Assembly (NCBI GenBank): GCA_900317375.1
Contig: ONGJ01000004.1
Span: 1 to 53,384 of the forward strand
Length of the DNA stretch: 53,384 nucleotides
Direction of reading: 5' to 3'
DNA from: an uncultured Eubacteriales bacterium
GTDB taxonomy: Bacteria; Bacillota; Clostridia; Oscillospirales; Oscillospiraceae
The number at the start of each line of letters is the position of its first letter. Positions within the stretch are counted from its first letter, which is position 1. The position numbers were made by a program, and so were the translations under genes. The notes beneath the pieces were generated by a model that saw only the letters and a list, made by a program, of their open reading frames with translations, searched no databases and had not been told where the DNA came from. Shown piece after piece: positions 16,171 through 24,322 of this stretch.

Positions 16171-17367
16171 ATGAAACTGAATCTTTCCGACAGAATCACC
16201 AAGCCTGATTTTCAGGGTGAGTTTACCGCCTCCATTCTGGCTGCGGCTGCCTCGCCGGATATTATTTCCTTTGCCGGCGGCCTTCCGAATCCGGTTTCCT
16301 TCCCGATTCCCGAGATGGAGGCCGCCACGAAGAAGGTCCTGGAGGAAAACGGCGTCACCGCGCTGCAGTACAGCTCGACCGCCGGCTGGCCGGCCCTGCG
16401 CCAGTGGATCGCCAAGCGCTATGAGACCATGGGCGTCACCGGCGTGAGCCCGGACGACATCATCGTCACCAACGGCTCGCAGCAGGCCCTGGCCATGGTT
16501 TCCGCCGCGCTCATCAACACCGGCGACAAGATCATCGTCGAGGACCCGACCTATCTGGTCGCGCTGCAGTCCTTCCACGTCTTCGATCCGGTCGTCCTGC
16601 CCGTCACGATGAACCCCGACGGCATCGACTGCGACGAGCTGGCCGAGACCATCAAGAACAACCCGGATGCCAAGTTTGCCTATCTGATCCCGAATTTCCA
16701 GAACCCCACCGGCCTGAGCTATTCCCAGGAAGTCCACGACCGGGTCGTCGAGATCTTCAAAAACAGCAATGTTCTCCTGCTCGAGGACAACCCCTACCGC
16801 GAGCTGCGTTTCGCCGGCACCGCCACCGACAGCTTCGGCAAGGAACTGGGTGAGCAGTGCTGCATGCTGGGCACCTTCTCGAAGATCGTCACCCCGGGCA
16901 TGCGCATCGGCTGGATCTGCGTGCGCAACAAGGAGCTTCGTGCAAAACTCCTGGGCTACAAAGCCACAGCCGACCTGCACACCAACATCTTCAGCCAGAT
17001 GGTCCTGGCCCAGTATCTCGCCGACAACGACGTGGACGAGCATATTGAAAAGACCAAGGTCCTTTACAAGGCCAAGGCCGAGTTCATGGTCCAGTGCCTC
17101 AAGAAGTACCTCCCCGCCGGCTGCGAGCTCACCCCCACCGAGGGCGGCATGTTCCTGTGGGTCACCCTGCCGAACGACCTCTCGGCTGTCGAGCTCTACC
17201 GCAAGGCCCTGGACAAGGGCGTTGCCATCTGCCCGGGCGACCCGTTCTATGAGTACAAGCGCAATGTCAGCTCCTTCCGCGTCAACTACTCCAACTCGAC
17301 CGACGAAGCCATCGAAAAGGGCATCAAGATCCTCGGCGAGGCCTGCGAGGAGCTCCTGAACGCCTGA
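16171..17367 (+). CDS. Class I/II PLP-dependent aminotransferase
   Basis: The 398-residue protein begins at the ATG at 16171, which has AAGGAG ten bases upstream; the in-frame ATG 39 nt earlier lacks one. Landmarks are FAGGLPNPVSFP, VTNGSQQALAMV (cofactor phosphate loop), NFQNPTGLSYS and GTFSKIVTPGMRIGW, which holds the PLP lysine. The pattern matches the 2-aminoadipate/aromatic aminotransferase (LysN/KAT II) group related to MocR C-terminal domains. It probably transfers amino groups between an amino acid and 2-oxoglutarate. The substrate is undetermined. It is a single-gene unit ended by the hairpin at 17391. Confidence 0.9.
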   Translation: MKLNLSDRITKPDFQGEFTASILAAAASPDIISFAGGLPNPVSFPIPEMEAATKKVLEENGVTALQYSSTAGWPALRQWIAKRYETMGVTGVSPDDIIVTNGSQQALAMVSAALINTGDKIIVEDPTYLVALQSFHVFDPVVLPVTMNPDGIDCDELAETIKNNPDAKFAYLIPNFQNPTGLSYSQEVHDRVVEIFKNSNVLLLEDNPYRELRFAGTATDSFGKELGEQCCMLGTFSKIVTPGMRIGWICVRNKELRAKLLGYKATADLHTNIFSQMVLAQYLADNDVDEHIEKTKVLYKAKAEFMVQCLKKYLPAGCELTPTEGGMFLWVTLPNDLSAVELYRKALDKGVAICPGDPFYEYKRNVSSFRVNYSNSTDEAIEKGIKILGEACEELLNA

Positions 17368-17390
17368 AGCAAACCGGAAACAACGACTGA

Positions 17391-17415
17391 AAAAGCCCGG
17401 AAACTCCGGGCTTTT
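17391..17415 (+). terminator. Terminator after the aminotransferase gene
   Basis: AAAAGCCCGGA and TCCGGGCTTTT form an 11-bp stem with a 3-nt loop, 23 bp after the stop. The stem itself provides the T tract on both strands. Confidence 0.8.
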
Positions 17416-17512
17416 CCGTTCAAGCTTCCGAGAACGGTCAGTAAACAGAGAAACACAGGGCAGGGAAAGAAAGGGAAAGCCGTCTTCACCATGCCCTGAG
17501 ATTTGTCAGAAT

Positions 17513-17555
17513 CAGCACAGCGCGCCCCGCAGAAAACGCGGGGCGCGCTGTGCTG
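17513..17555 (-). terminator. Strong hairpin downstream of the sensor kinase gene
   Basis: A perfect 18-bp inverted repeat (CAGCACAGCGCGCCCCGC and its complement) with a 7-nt loop lies 52 bp beyond the kinase stop codon. The T tract on the minus strand is poor, so it may act as a transcript stabiliser as well as a terminator. Confidence 0.6.
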
Positions 17556-17606
17556 CTGTCTGCAGGGCAAAACAGTGTGCGTACCGGGCCCTCAGCCGGA
17601 TCGCAG

Positions 17607-18899
17607 TCACAGATTGCCCACGGTGTCCGGTCTGTCCGGGACAGTGACTGTGACGACGGTGCCCGCCCCTTCTCCGGGTCGGATGTCCAGCGTCCCGCCG
17701 CACATGAGCTTCAGCCGCTCGCGGATATTGTTCAGGGCGATATGGGGCTCGTCATCGGCGGCCGGCGCATATCCCGGGCCGTTATCGGCGACAAGAATCC
17801 GGGAGCCGCCCTCCGTTTCCCTGGTCTGCACCGTGATCCGCAGCGGCTCCAGCTCGGGATCCAGCCCGTGCTTGACGGCGTTTTCCACGATGGGCTGGAG
17901 CGTCAGCGGCGGCAGGCGGAAATTCGTAAAGGGGGTATCAAAGTCCACAAAGAGCGTATCCTCGTAGCGCGCCTTCTCCACGGCCAGATAGGCCCGGGTA
18001 TGCTCGAGCTCCTCCGTGAAGGGAATGGTCTCTTCCTTGACGATGGCCGCAAAATTCTGACGCAGGTAGCTGGAGAAGTCCAGAATGACCTGCTGCGCCT
18101 TCTCCACATCCTGCCGGCAGAGATAATAGATGCTCATCAGCGTGTTGTAAATGAAGTGAGGCCGCATCTGCAGCACCATGATGCTGGCGTGCTGACGGGC
18201 GATCTCCTCCTGCTGACGGGTACGCCGGGCAACCTGATCGACCTGGATGAAAATATACAGGAACAGGGCAGCGAGCGTCGTACCGAAGACGACGGTGTAC
18301 AGGCCGTAGAAGGCCATCTGGATCAGCATCCCGATCAGCGGCAGCAGGATATAGATCAGAAAGGCGACAAACTGTCTGCGGGACAGTCTGCTTCGCCGGC
18401 GGAGGAGCGCGATGAGCAGCGTCAGCATGCTCAGCACGGACGGGACCAGCAGCAGCGGATACCAGGGGCCGCGGTGATAGACATTGTCCGGGGTGTAGTA
18501 ATAGATAAAGCGGGTAAACTGCGTGACGGTCAGCAGAACGGCATAAAGCGCAAACAGGCCGAAGATCCAGTAAAGAAGCGCGCTGTGCCGCAGATCCTCT
18601 CCGGTGCAGTGCAGCAGATAGACGGTCAGCATCGGGATCAGCATGCCGGACAGCAGTGACTCAAAAAAAAGGCTGTGCTTCGGCGAGAGCGCAAAGAAGG
18701 GCTCCGGCAGCGTCCGCCACAGCACCGAAATATAATTCGAGCAGGCATAGAGGAACAGCACTGCAAAGAAAACGCGGAAAAAGCGCCTCGACCAGAGGTC
18801 CATGCTGCGGTCGATCAGGACGGAAAGCAGGCCGATGAACATCGTCATCAGCGCGGCCGCGGCCATGGAAAAGTTGATCAGCGTGACCCAGCTGTTCAT
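17607..18899 (-). CDS. LytS/AgrC-like membrane sensor histidine kinase
   Basis: The 430-residue protein has about six or seven membrane segments in residues 1-230. A His_kinase (PF06580-type) phosphoacceptor motif follows, RPHFIYNTLMSIYYL (His about 256). The HATPase domain has N box LQPIVENAVKHGL, G1 VADNGPGY and G2 GAGTVVTVTV. A polytopic input region without a large extracellular domain is typical of kinases that sense peptides or membrane states. Its start overlaps the stop of the upstream regulator gene by 4 bp (ATGA), so the pair is translationally coupled. The double-glycine-leader SH3 gene lies just upstream of both. Peptide sensing is inference. Confidence 0.9.
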   Translation of the reverse strand: MNSWVTLINFSMAAAALMTMFIGLLSVLIDRSMDLWSRRFFRVFFAVLFLYACSNYISVLWRTLPEPFFALSPKHSLFFESLLSGMLIPMLTVYLLHCTGEDLRHSALLYWIFGLFALYAVLLTVTQFTRFIYYYTPDNVYHRGPWYPLLLVPSVLSMLTLLIALLRRRSRLSRRQFVAFLIYILLPLIGMLIQMAFYGLYTVVFGTTLAALFLYIFIQVDQVARRTRQQEEIARQHASIMVLQMRPHFIYNTLMSIYYLCRQDVEKAQQVILDFSSYLRQNFAAIVKEETIPFTEELEHTRAYLAVEKARYEDTLFVDFDTPFTNFRLPPLTLQPIVENAVKHGLDPELEPLRITVQTRETEGGSRILVADNGPGYAPAADDEPHIALNNIRERLKLMCGGTLDIRPGEGAGTVVTVTVPDRPDTVGNL

Positions 18900-19495
18900 G
18901 CCGTCTCCCCCCCAAGAGGGATTTTCAGCTTTATGCGCGAAAGCTGAGCCCGGACAGATTCCGCCGTCAGAGGCTTGAGGAGGAAGCCTTTTGCGCCGGT
19001 ATCCCAGGCATCGAGGGCATAGTCCCGGTAGCCGGTCAGGAAGATCACATTGGTACGCGGATTGATGCCGAGCAGCTCGCGGCAGAGCTCAAGACCGCTG
19101 AGGCGGCCCATCTCGATATCCAGAAAGGCCAGGGAGACCGGATTGGTTTTTGCAAAGGCAAGGGCATCCGAGGGCTTGAGAAAGCCCGTGATCACAGCCC
19201 CGGGAAAAACGCTCTCCAGGATGGGGATGCCGCCGCTGAGGAGGATCTTTTCATCATCCACCAGGATGATGTTGGGGGATTCCTCACTCTCCTGCGCAGC
19301 GTCCAGGAAGGTGTTGACGTCCATGTCGAGCGCCTTTGCGATGCGGGTGATCATCTTGATATCCGGCAGGCGGACACCCGCCTCCCACTTTGAAACCGTC
19401 GTACGGTCGATATAGATCTTCTCCGCAAGCTGCTGCTGGGAATATCCTTTCTCCTCACGCAGACTGCGGAGCGTCTCGGCAAAAACCAGTCTCAT
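18896..19495 (-). CDS. XRE-type HTH fused to a response-regulator receiver domain
   Basis: The 199-residue protein starts at the ATG at 19495, behind AAGGAGGAGAG. Residues 1-57 form a Cro/C1-type helix-turn-helix (KGYSQQQLAEKIYIDRTTVS, then KWEAGVRLP). Residues 72-190 form a REC domain with the acidic pair LVDDE, phosphoacceptor Asp in AFLDIEMGRLSG, the Thr in FLTGY and the Lys in LLKPL. The DNA-binding domain is N-terminal, the reverse of classical response regulators. The coupled downstream kinase is its obvious partner. It is a candidate, not a proven, binder of the inverted repeats found upstream of several genes in this window. Confidence 0.9.
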   Translation of the reverse strand: MRLVFAETLRSLREEKGYSQQQLAEKIYIDRTTVSKWEAGVRLPDIKMITRIAKALDMDVNTFLDAAQESEESPNIILVDDEKILLSGGIPILESVFPGAVITGFLKPSDALAFAKTNPVSLAFLDIEMGRLSGLELCRELLGINPRTNVIFLTGYRDYALDAWDTGAKGFLLKPLTAESVRAQLSRIKLKIPLGGETA

Positions 19496-19530
19496 CGCTC
19501 TCTCCTCCTTCGCGGCAGGCTGACGGGGAC

Positions 19531-19559
19531 ATCTTACCCGATCAGGCAAAAAAACTCAA
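19531..19559 (-). promoter_or_regulatory. Promoter for the regulator-kinase pair
   Basis: On the minus strand, TTGAGT, a 17-bp spacer and TAAGAT lie about 36 bp upstream of the regulator ATG. This allows the two-component genes to be expressed independently of the SH3 gene, which has its own terminator. Confidence 0.5.
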
Positions 19560-19618
19560 GCACGGAATGAAAAACACGGGCCCGGGAGGCGCATGCGCCG
19601 GGCTCCGCAAAAGCGTTC

Positions 19619-19643
19619 GATCCCCCGCCGGAGGCGGGGGATC
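19619..19643 (-). terminator. Hairpin terminator after the SH3 leader-peptide gene
   Basis: An 11-bp perfect stem (GATCCCCCGCC / GGCGGGGGATC) with a 3-nt loop lies 20 bp beyond the stop, followed on the minus strand by GAACGCTTTTG. A second GC-rich inverted repeat with GTTTTTC follows near 19575-19605. The LysM peptide gene ends in a closely similar hairpin. Confidence 0.7.
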
Positions 19644-19662
19644 GGTGTTTCAGTTTCCGGAA

Positions 19663-19926
19663 TCAGTAGGCATATCCGAGGATGGAACCTTTGATCCATC
19701 CCTGCACCGGGGCGTTGATATACACCCAGTTGCGGCCGTCTGCCTGTTCGAACCAGTCTGTCGCATTCGCCTGTGTTCCGTTATGAAGGGTCGCGACCAC
19801 CGGGGCGTTCAGACCCGGATAGCTCCGGATTGCGGCATCTCTGTAATCACCGGTGTTGACGGTACGCCATTCACCGCCGGTTACGTGCTCCAGTTCCTGA
19901 TCGTTCAATACGTTCTTTTCTGACAT
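19663..19926 (-). CDS. Double-glycine-leader peptide with SH3-like domain
   Basis: The 87-residue product starts with an 18-residue leader ending VTGG. It has the pattern LNDQELEHVTGG typical of class II bacteriocin-type leaders cleaved after GG by C39-peptidase ABC exporters. The remaining 69 residues resemble a bacterial SH3 (SH3b) domain: an arginine-tyrosine-rich start, TDWFEQADGRNWVYIN, then GWIKGSILGYAY. SH3b modules usually bind peptidoglycan or other wall polymers. AAAGGAG precedes the ATG. The gene has its own promoters and terminator and lies just upstream of an XRE-REC/kinase pair. It could be a secreted wall ligand, a bacteriocin-like effector or a signal; no C39 exporter is in the window. 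Confidence 0.8.
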   Translation of the reverse strand: MSEKNVLNDQELEHVTGGEWRTVNTGDYRDAAIRSYPGLNAPVVATLHNGTQANATDWFEQADGRNWVYINAPVQGWIKGSILGYAY

Positions 19927-19956
19927 GATTTTTTCTCCTTTCGTTGATGTGCTCTC

Positions 19957-19990
19957 AGTATAGCATGGGCTTTATCACAGAAGCGGCACA
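19957..19990 (-). promoter_or_regulatory. Proximal SH3-gene promoter with CTTCTGTGA element
   Basis: Read on the minus strand: TGTGCCGCTTCTGTGA, 12 nt, then an extended -10 (TGC-TATACT, -10 at 19957-19962), about 30 bp before the ATG. There is no good -35 hexamer; the TGTG...TGTGA direct repeat (11-bp period) covers that position, suggesting activator dependence. Spacing is identical to the LysM gene promoter at 31610-31643. Confidence 0.65.
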
Positions 19991-20051
19991 CTGCTTTTCT
20001 TTTTTCATCCGCCGCCCTGCCTTGTGTACTGCGCGTTTCGCGGTACCATAT

Positions 20052-20100
20052 ATGATAAACCTCTCTCCCGAAAAATCAAGGGAATGTGACAGAATGCCAC
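20052..20100 (-). promoter_or_regulatory. Distal SH3-gene promoter with GTGGC-ATTCT-GTCAC operator
   Basis: Minus strand: inverted repeat GTGGCATTCTGTCAC (20086-20100), 5 nt, CTTGAT as a -35-like element, 17 nt, and a -10 TATCAT at 20052-20057. The distance from repeat to -10 is 28 bp, as at 34565. It would add about 100 nt of leader to the SH3 transcript. Confidence 0.65.
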
Positions 20101-20151
20101 GGTTTTGTCTGCTTATTGATTATTGACGCCAGCTCCGGGACCATACGGAAA

Positions 20152-20177
20152 GCCGGCTCTGCAGCTGCAGAGCCGGC
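20152..20177 (-). terminator. Terminator of the symporter gene
   Basis: A perfect 26-bp palindrome (GCCGGCTCTGCAG and complement) lies 36 bp past the symporter stop codon and is followed by TTTCC on the minus strand. Confidence 0.65.
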
Positions 20178-20212
20178 CAGAAATTTCTGTGGGGTACCTG
20201 TCGGATGGCGGA

Positions 20213-21466
20213 TCAGGCCTTCTTTGCCTTCGCCTTGGCGGCATCCATCTGTGCTTCCCAGGTGTTGACGCAGACCGCGCAGGAAGCGTCGCCGACGACG
20301 TTCAGCGCGGTACGGCCCATATCGAACAGACGGTCGATACCGTAGATGATGCCGATATAGGTGGTCGGGACACCGACGGCATCCAGCACCATCGCCAGCA
20401 TGATCATGCCGGCGCCGGAGGTGCCCGCCGTGCCGATGGAGGCCAGCGTGGCCGTCACGACGATGGTGATCATCTGGACCAGCGTCAGGTCAATACCGAC
20501 GCACTTGGCCAGGAAGATCGCCGCAACGCACTGATAGATGGCGGTACCGTCCATGTTGATCGTGGCACCCAGCGGCAGCACGAAGGACGAAATTTCGGAG
20601 TGGACGCCCATCTCATCGCAGCACTCTTTGGTGACAGGCAGCGAAGCCACCGACGAGGTGGAGGTAAAGGCAAAGGCCGCTGCCGGGAAGATTTTCTTGA
20701 AGAAGGTCCCCGGTGACATGTTGGCAAAGACCTTGACCGACATGCTGTAGACCAGCACCACGTGAATGATATAGCCGATGTAGGCCGCCAGCAGGACCAG
20801 GCCCAGCGAGCCGAGGATTTTCGGACCCTGTGCCGCCACGACCCAGACCATCAGGGCGAACACGCCGTAAGGGGCCACTTCGAGGATGAAGCCCATGACC
20901 TTCTGGGTCACTTCATCGATCGATACGACCAGGTCTCCGGCCAGCTTTCCCTTATCGCCGGCGACCAGGATGCCGCAGCCGAAGAACAGCGCAATGACGA
21001 TGATCTGCAGCATGGACGAATTGGCCATCGGTGCAATGGCATTGTTCGGGAAGATGTTCACGATGGTGTCCATCAGGTTCGAGGATTTGGCCTCATAGGC
21101 CGCATCCTCTGCCAGCTGCAGCACCGGGAACGAACCCTTGAAGAGGGTGGCGACGACGAGGCCGATCACGCAGGCGATGGCCGTGGTCACCAGGAAGTAG
21201 ACGACGGTTTTCCAGCCGATCTTTCCGACCTTGCCGATATCGCCCATCGAGACGACGCCGTCCATGATGCTGAACAGGACCAGCGGAACAACGATGAACT
21301 TCAGCAGGTTGACAAAGATGTCACCGAAGGGCTTGATGTACTTTCCGGTAAAGGCGCCGGCGGCTTCCGCGCCCATGGCGACCCAGAAAATCGCGCCGAC
21401 GATGATGCCGAGCACAAGGCCGATCAGAATCTTTGCGCCGAGACCCAGTTTTTTCTTCTCTTTCAT
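20213..21466 (-). CDS. Dicarboxylate/amino acid:cation symporter (DAACS family)
   Basis: The 417-residue polytopic protein shows DAACS hallmarks: FVNLLKFIVVPLVLFSIMDG near residue 50, the re-entrant serine-rich motif AFTSTSSVASLPVT, then LPLGATINMDGTAIYQ and GTAGTSGAGMIMLAMVLDAVG. The family (GltP/SstT/DctA) takes up glutamate, aspartate, serine or dicarboxylates with Na+ or H+. GAAGGGAG precedes the ATG. An Asp/Glu racemase gene follows the same direction upstream, 149 bp away, suggesting an acidic amino acid substrate (inference). A TATAAT box lies at about 21523-21528 and a small hairpin in the 5' leader. Confidence 0.92.
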   Translation of the reverse strand: MKEKKKLGLGAKILIGLVLGIIVGAIFWVAMGAEAAGAFTGKYIKPFGDIFVNLLKFIVVPLVLFSIMDGVVSMGDIGKVGKIGWKTVVYFLVTTAIACVIGLVVATLFKGSFPVLQLAEDAAYEAKSSNLMDTIVNIFPNNAIAPMANSSMLQIIVIALFFGCGILVAGDKGKLAGDLVVSIDEVTQKVMGFILEVAPYGVFALMVWVVAAQGPKILGSLGLVLLAAYIGYIIHVVLVYSMSVKVFANMSPGTFFKKIFPAAAFAFTSTSSVASLPVTKECCDEMGVHSEISSFVLPLGATINMDGTAIYQCVAAIFLAKCVGIDLTLVQMITIVVTATLASIGTAGTSGAGMIMLAMVLDAVGVPTTYIGIIYGIDRLFDMGRTALNVVGDASCAVCVNTWEAQMDAAKAKAKKA

Positions 21467-21614
21467 ACGTTATCTCCCTTCATCTTATTTTTGTTTCCGG
21501 TCTGTGCCGGAATTTATGATTTATTATACATCATTTTTGTCATAGCTGTTCTTCTTTTTTCTCATATTAAATCCGGTTTTTTTAATGGATGACAGGATGA
21601 TTACAACTGCATTT

Positions 21615-22319
21615 TTATTCCTTCACCTCATAGCCGCAGAAGCGGATCGCCGCTTTCGCCAGCTCGTCCGTCGGGTCCAGGAAAGGCCCCTCGGAAGGAA
21701 GCACGCCTGCCAGCACCGGAAGCTCCGTACAGCCCAGGATAAACAGATCGGCACCCTGCCCGCGCAGGGTATCCAGGATCGCATCCCAGCGCTCTTTTTC
21801 CGGCTCCATCGGCCGGGATGCCTTGACCACGCCGTAGATCAGATGCATGAGGCTTTTCTGTTCGCTTTCCCCGGGATGGATCCACCGGACGCCTTCCGCA
21901 TCCAGCGCCCGGTCATACAGGCCGCTCTGAACGGTACCGTCGGTCGCCAGAATGGCCGCCGTCTTTCCCGGGAAGCGTTCTCTGCAGACTGCGGCCGTGA
22001 TCCTCTGCATATCCAGGATCGGCAGTGCCGTCTGTTCCCGCAGCCGGGGAAGAAAATAGTGCGCCGTGTTGCAGGGCATGATGATGCAGTCCGCACCGCA
22101 GGCCTCCAGGTGGCGCAGCGCCGAGAGCATCTCGGGCACGGGATCCTCTCCGCCGTGCAGGATGGCGGCTGTCCGGTCCGGGATTGCCGCGTTCCCGTCG
22201 ATGTAGACGCGGATATGCTCGTTGTCCCGGTCCGCCCTGGTGTGTTCGATGATTTTGCGGTACAGGTCTGCCGTTGCCAAAGGACCCATACCGCCGAGAA
22301 TGCCGATCGTTTTTTTCAT
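21615..22319 (-). CDS. Aspartate/glutamate racemase family protein
   Basis: The 234-residue product has both catalytic cysteine motifs of the PLP-independent racemase family: IIMPCNTAHYF (about residue 79) and FILGCTELPVL (about residue 192). It also has the N-terminal IGILGGMGPLATADLY typical of aspartate racemase rather than MurI. It should interconvert L- and D-aspartate or a close analogue. Its neighbour in the direction of transcription is a probable acidic amino acid symporter, which fits shared substrate use. A GGGGAAGAG ribosome site precedes the ATG. Confidence 0.9.
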   Translation of the reverse strand: MKKTIGILGGMGPLATADLYRKIIEHTRADRDNEHIRVYIDGNAAIPDRTAAILHGGEDPVPEMLSALRHLEACGADCIIMPCNTAHYFLPRLREQTALPILDMQRITAAVCRERFPGKTAAILATDGTVQSGLYDRALDAEGVRWIHPGESEQKSLMHLIYGVVKASRPMEPEKERWDAILDTLRGQGADLFILGCTELPVLAGVLPSEGPFLDPTDELAKAAIRFCGYEVKE

Positions 22320-22465
22320 TTTCTCTTCCCCTGCCGCTGCCTGCTTCCGAGCAGGCGGTGATCAAGTCTGTACAGGCAGAATTATACCTGCCGGGCACCC
22401 TGCTGTCAACGCGGAAAGGCCGAAAACCGCGTGCCGGCAAAGGCAGCGGCCCGCTCCGATTTGGG

Positions 22466-22494
22466 TTGACAGGAGGGCGCGGAAACGCTAAAAT
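22466..22494 (+). promoter_or_regulatory. Promoter for idi and the HD-GYP gene
   Basis: TTGACA, a 17-bp spacer and TAAAAT on the + strand, about 60 bp upstream of the idi start. The -35 is a perfect consensus. Confidence 0.75.
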
Positions 22495-22553
22495 CTGGTT
22501 ATTTCAAAGCGAGGACGTTTTGCCTGTGAGAGCAGGCGGAAAGGAGGCGGCGA

Positions 22554-23099
22554 ATGGATACCGGGAACGAACTGATCCTGGTCGACCTGGACGACCGGGA
22601 GATCGGCCGCGGAGAGAAGATGGATGTGCACAGGAAGGGCCTGCTGCACAGGGCTTTCTCGGTTTTTCTGTTCGACGGCGACCGCCTGCTGATCCAGCGG
22701 CGCGCCGCAGGGAAATATCACAGCGCGGGACTGTGGGCGAACACCTGCTGTTCCCATCCGCGTGTCGGTGAAACGCTTCAGGAGGCTGCCGCGAAACGGC
22801 TTCTGCTGGAATGCGGCATTGAGAAGGTGACGCTGCGGGAGGCCGGCCGCTTCGTATATCGGGCCGTGTTTTCAAACGGACTGACGGAATATGAGTCGGA
22901 CCATGTGCTTGTCGGCGAATACGCGGGCAGCTTTGAGGCAAACCCCGAAGAGGCCTCCGCGCTCTGCTATGTGCCCGTTGACGCGCTGAAAGTGCAGATG
23001 CTGACGGCGCCGGAGCGCTATGCGGTATGGTTTTTCACCGCGCTCGGCATGGCAGAAGCCTTTCGGACGGCGGCTTTGCGCATCCCGCCGGCCGAATGA
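22554..23099 (+). CDS. idi: Isopentenyl-diphosphate delta-isomerase, type 1 (Nudix)
   Basis: The 181-residue protein follows the type-1 IDI pattern: LLHRAFSVFLFDGDRLLIQR, WANTCCSHPRVGE with the catalytic cysteine, the Nudix-like AAAKRLLLECGI, and ESDHVLVGEYAG with the second acidic site. It interconverts isopentenyl and dimethylallyl diphosphate in isoprenoid synthesis using metal ions. AAAGGAGG precedes the ATG at 22554. It is followed after 18 bp by the HD-GYP gene in the same transcript, though no functional link between the two is known. Confidence 0.95.
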   Translation: MDTGNELILVDLDDREIGRGEKMDVHRKGLLHRAFSVFLFDGDRLLIQRRAAGKYHSAGLWANTCCSHPRVGETLQEAAAKRLLLECGIEKVTLREAGRFVYRAVFSNGLTEYESDHVLVGEYAGSFEANPEEASALCYVPVDALKVQMLTAPERYAVWFFTALGMAEAFRTAALRIPPAE

Positions 23100-23117
23100 T
23101 AAGGGAAAGGACAGCTT

Positions 23118-24311
23118 ATGACGGAACGTATCTCGCTGAAAAACATCTTTCTGTATATGGGGCTGACGGCCGGACAGTATCGGGCTGTGCGGGCGCGGGT
23201 TGCCGAGAAGATCCGACGGAACCTGAGCTGGATGTCGGTGCTCATGTGTATCGTGCCGCTGATCATGATTCCGCTGGACAGGCTCTTTTTTCATCAGGGC
23301 TTTTCTGTCCTGTTTCTCACGGTCGCCGCGGCGGGCCTGATCATCCGCCTGGTCATCGAGAGAGTCAAACGGCCGAATGCCGTTCTGGTTCTGGCCTATT
23401 TTGTGCTGGCCTTCCTGTTTTCCTTCGCCATCATCGTGACTGCGTCCCCGGCAAACGCCGGCGTCCCCGCGACGAGCATCATTGTATACCTGGTGCTGCT
23501 GCCGATGCTGGTCCCGGATGTTGGGTGGAGGATGCTGATCCTGGTCACAAGCTTTGAAGGCCTGTTCCTGCTTGTCTCTCACAGCATGAAGAGCCTGCCG
23601 GTCTTTCAGGCGGATCTCAGCAACTCGATGGTGCTGGTGCCCTTCGGTTTTTTTGTGTTTCTGCTGGTGTCCAACGCGCTGGCAAAACAGATCTGGGAGT
23701 CTGCACAGCTTCAGAAAATAGAAAGCCACATGATCATTTCCCTGACGGACATCATCGAGGGCCGGGATGCCTATACCGGAGATCATGTGCGCAATACGGA
23801 GGATTATGTCATTCAGATCCTGCGCCAGCTTCGAAAAACCCCCAAATACAAAACGGTCATCACCGAACCCTATGTCAAACGGGTCGTCAGAAGCGCCCCG
23901 CTGCATGACCTCGGAAAGATCCGGGTTCCCGATGCGATCCTGAACAAGCCCGGCCGCCTGACGCCGGAGGAGTTTGCCATTATGAAGACCCACACCACCT
24001 ACGGGGCGGAGCTGGTCGAAGAGGTTCTGTTCGGGCTGGGTGATCCGGAGCTGACCGAAGTCGCCGTGAACATCGCCCGGGACCATCACGAGCGGATGGA
24101 CGGGAAGGGTTATCCGGCAGGGAAAAAGGGGGAGGATATCCCTCTTGAGGCCAGGATCATGGCGGTGGCGGACGTCTATGACGCGCTGGTGTCCGAACGG
24201 GTATACAAAAAAGCGCTCCCGAAAGAGGAAGCGCTTCGCATTATGAAGGAGGGCCGCGGGACCCAGTTCGACCCGGATGTGCTGGACGCCTTTCTGGAGG
24301 TCGTGGAGTAA
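23118..24311 (+). CDS. Membrane HD-GYP phosphodiesterase
   Basis: The 397-residue protein has about five or six membrane segments in its first 190 residues. A C-terminal HD-GYP domain follows (about 205-395): SLTDIIEGRDAYTGDHVRNT, the metal-binding HDLGKIRVPDAILNKPG, and HHERMDGKGYPAG, the GYP motif. Such enzymes linearise c-di-GMP to pGpG or GMP. The gene ends 11 bp from the 3' end of a convergent diguanylate cyclase gene, so opposing c-di-GMP activities sit tail to tail. The sensory input is probably through the membrane segments. Confidence 0.92.
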   Translation: MTERISLKNIFLYMGLTAGQYRAVRARVAEKIRRNLSWMSVLMCIVPLIMIPLDRLFFHQGFSVLFLTVAAAGLIIRLVIERVKRPNAVLVLAYFVLAFLFSFAIIVTASPANAGVPATSIIVYLVLLPMLVPDVGWRMLILVTSFEGLFLLVSHSMKSLPVFQADLSNSMVLVPFGFFVFLLVSNALAKQIWESAQLQKIESHMIISLTDIIEGRDAYTGDHVRNTEDYVIQILRQLRKTPKYKTVITEPYVKRVVRSAPLHDLGKIRVPDAILNKPGRLTPEEFAIMKTHTTYGAELVEEVLFGLGDPELTEVAVNIARDHHERMDGKGYPAGKKGEDIPLEARIMAVADVYDALVSERVYKKALPKEEALRIMKEGRGTQFDPDVLDAFLEVVE

Positions 24312-24322
24312 AAGGCGCGCGT

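Noticed and set aside
19955-20008. A 17-codon minus-strand frame (MKKEKQCAASVIKPMLY) between the two SH3-gene promoters
   Set aside because: The ribosome site is only a G-rich stretch, and the frame spans the proximal promoter. Its codons are explained by the operator and -10 sequence, so it is probably chance.
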